From an uncultured Bacilli bacterium (GTDB lineage: Bacteria; Bacillota_I; Bacilli_A; RF39; UBA660): a stretch of DNA of 37,931 nucleotides. Below are positions 37,207 through 37,931 of this stretch, piece after piece. The translations under genes were made by a program, and so were the position numbers. The notes under the pieces were generated by a model, which made no database searches, had not been told where the DNA came from, and saw nothing but the letters and a program-made list of their open reading frames with translations. Every line of letters begins with the position of its first letter. Within the stretch, counting starts at the first letter, position 1. The stretch is from positions 1 through 37,931 of the forward strand of contig CAJUPN010000013.1 in the NCBI GenBank assembly GCA_910588195.1, read 5' to 3'.

Positions 37207-37506
37207 TTACCTTGCCCTTTCTTTATTCTTATTTTTATTAGGTTGCATACGAACTTTAGAGTATATCTCAAAAGCCTTATCTTCATCAAAACTCTTATCT
37301 ATTGAAATTGATTTGTTTTCAATAAATTCTTTGCTCATTATGAATCTACCTGTATCAACAAAATTATATCTGCCGTCTTTGTCTTTGCCCATATACATAA
37401 CCGTAATTGGTATTTTTTCTTTGTCATTACATATTGGTATATTAACAGTACAAAACATTCCTTGCTGCAAATTATTTAGATAATCTATTGCTTCTTGTTT
37501 TTCCAA
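37207..37506 (-). CDS. Hypothetical protein
   Basis: This is a 99-residue protein starting at TTG with AAGGAGGG upstream. A beta-rich N-terminal region (GMFCTVNIPICNDKEKIPITVMYMGKDKDGRYNF) is followed by a basic tail. Its function is unknown; small proteins of this type occur near the partition genes of clostridial conjugative elements. It is preceded by a terminator, so it probably has its own promoter around 37507-37535. Confidence 0.6.
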   Translation of the reverse strand: MEKQEAIDYLNNLQQGMFCTVNIPICNDKEKIPITVMYMGKDKDGRYNFVDTGRFIMSKEFIENKSISIDKSFDEDKAFEIYSKVRMQPNKNKNKERAR

Positions 37507-37534
37507 TTTTCTCCCTCCTTATATTTTTTCCACT

Positions 37535-37565
37535 AAAAAAAGCCAACCTTTCGATTGACTTTTTA
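37535..37565 (-). terminator. Intrinsic terminator with GAAA loop
   Basis: On the minus strand AAAAAGTCAATC and GGTTGGCTTTTT pair fully (two G-T pairs) around a GAAA tetraloop and end in a T run. It lies directly after the 47-residue gene at 37575-37718. Confidence 0.85.
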
Positions 37566-37574
37566 GTTATGTAT

Positions 37575-37718
37575 TTAATTTTCGATTAGTTTTATTAGTA
37601 ATTCATTTATTGGCTCTGTTGTTCTATTTTGTTTTAGTTGATTATTTCTCTTTTCGACTAATGCTTGTATAATTAACTTTTCATCTCTAGCACTTAATTT
37701 TGCTTTTATTTTTTTCAT
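37575..37718 (-). CDS. Small protein, paralogue of the gene at 15816-16013
   Basis: This is a 47-residue protein (MKKIKAKLSARDEKLIIQAL, then VEKRN ... TEPINELLIKLIEN). It has an ideal AAGGAG nine bases before the ATG and a strong terminator just after the stop, so it looks like a genuine monocistronic gene. The second half matches the helical pattern of the 65-residue protein at 15816-16013. Its function is unknown; it could be a small regulator or antitoxin-like protein. Confidence 0.7.
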   Translation of the reverse strand: MKKIKAKLSARDEKLIIQALVEKRNNQLKQNRTTEPINELLIKLIEN

Positions 37719-37807
37719 ATAGAATCGCTCCTTTTCATTTTTTATACTATAATGTTATTACAATTTTTTTAAGATAACAATTCTACTTTCTCATTTTTTT
37801 ATCAAAT

Positions 37808-37931
37808 TTACACCATATTCATATAAACTTTCACTTCAACTCGGCTAAACTTTTCTCTCTTTTTCTCTTCTCTCACATGGCTTTCAAGCTCTTTCCTCAT
37901 ATCGAACGCATTTCCTACTAATAGCAAGTGC
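37808..37931 (-). CDS. C-terminal end of an unidentified gene, partial at right edge
   Basis: An open frame enters from the right edge and ends at TAA (37808-37810), giving about 40 residues: LLLVGNAFDMRKELESHVRE, a Lys/Glu/Arg-rich stretch, then VEVKVYMNMV. This segment is richer in G and C on the coding strand than its surroundings, which supports coding. I cannot name the protein. The 37719-37807 gap holds AT-rich sequence that may carry the promoter of the small gene at 37575. Confidence 0.5.
   Translation of the reverse strand, partial: HLLLVGNAFDMRKELESHVREEKKREKFSRVEVKVYMNMV

Noticed and set aside
37740..37931. A recoding tRNA gene near the right edge or in intergenic gaps
   Set aside because: I looked for T-arm-like GGTTCGAATCC sequences and acceptor-stem pairs in the gaps on both strands and saw none; any special tRNA must lie outside the window.

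Overview
This is a very AT-rich window, most likely from a low-GC Bacillota (Firmicutes, clostridial or related gut lineage). That placement rests on base composition, purine-rich ribosome binding sites, frequent TTG/GTG starts and the gene families present; it is inference. Three blocks are visible.

(1) Positions 1-3465, minus strand: a diversity-generating retroelement (DGR). In transcription order it has a receiver-domain protein, Avd, the template repeat (TR), the DGR-type reverse transcriptase (RT), and a target gene carrying the variable repeat (VR) that runs off the left edge. TR and VR are 78 bp and differ at 10 positions, all of them adenines of the TR in coding orientation.

(2) Positions 3530-5088: two XRE-type repressors on the plus strand, with palindromic operator candidates, and two small unknown genes on the minus strand between intrinsic terminators.

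(3) Positions 5098-37931, minus strand: the backbone of a conjugative element (ICE or plasmid; no integrase or Rep is recognised here). In transcription order it holds small regulatory ORFs, ParA/ParB, a membrane-anchored protein, a 1509-residue thioester/Cna-B adhesin, a giant methylase-SNF2 helicase, a TOPRIM primase, a PcfM-like protein, an oriT-like region, MobC, relaxase, PcfB, an ArdC-like protein, VirD4, a Maff2/VirB2-like protein, an MT-A70 methylase, VirB6, PrgI (VirB3-like), VirB4, sortase B and a CHAP hydrolase.

The most unusual observation is in block 3. VirB4, VirB6, VirD4, the methylase-helicase and ParA look broken, but every break is the same: one extra C immediately before a glycine codon, giving (A/T)-CGG-N. 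I count 19 such sites (2, 4, 7, 5 and 1). Skipping the C, or reading CGGN as a four-base glycine codon, restores five full-length conserved proteins with correct lengths and stops. I found no CGG used as an in-frame arginine codon elsewhere in the window. This is what natural +1 recoding or quadruplet decoding at CGG would look like, although a systematic sequence artefact has to be excluded. The same block also has three genes whose only well-placed start is ATA, each behind a strong Shine-Dalgarno sequence.
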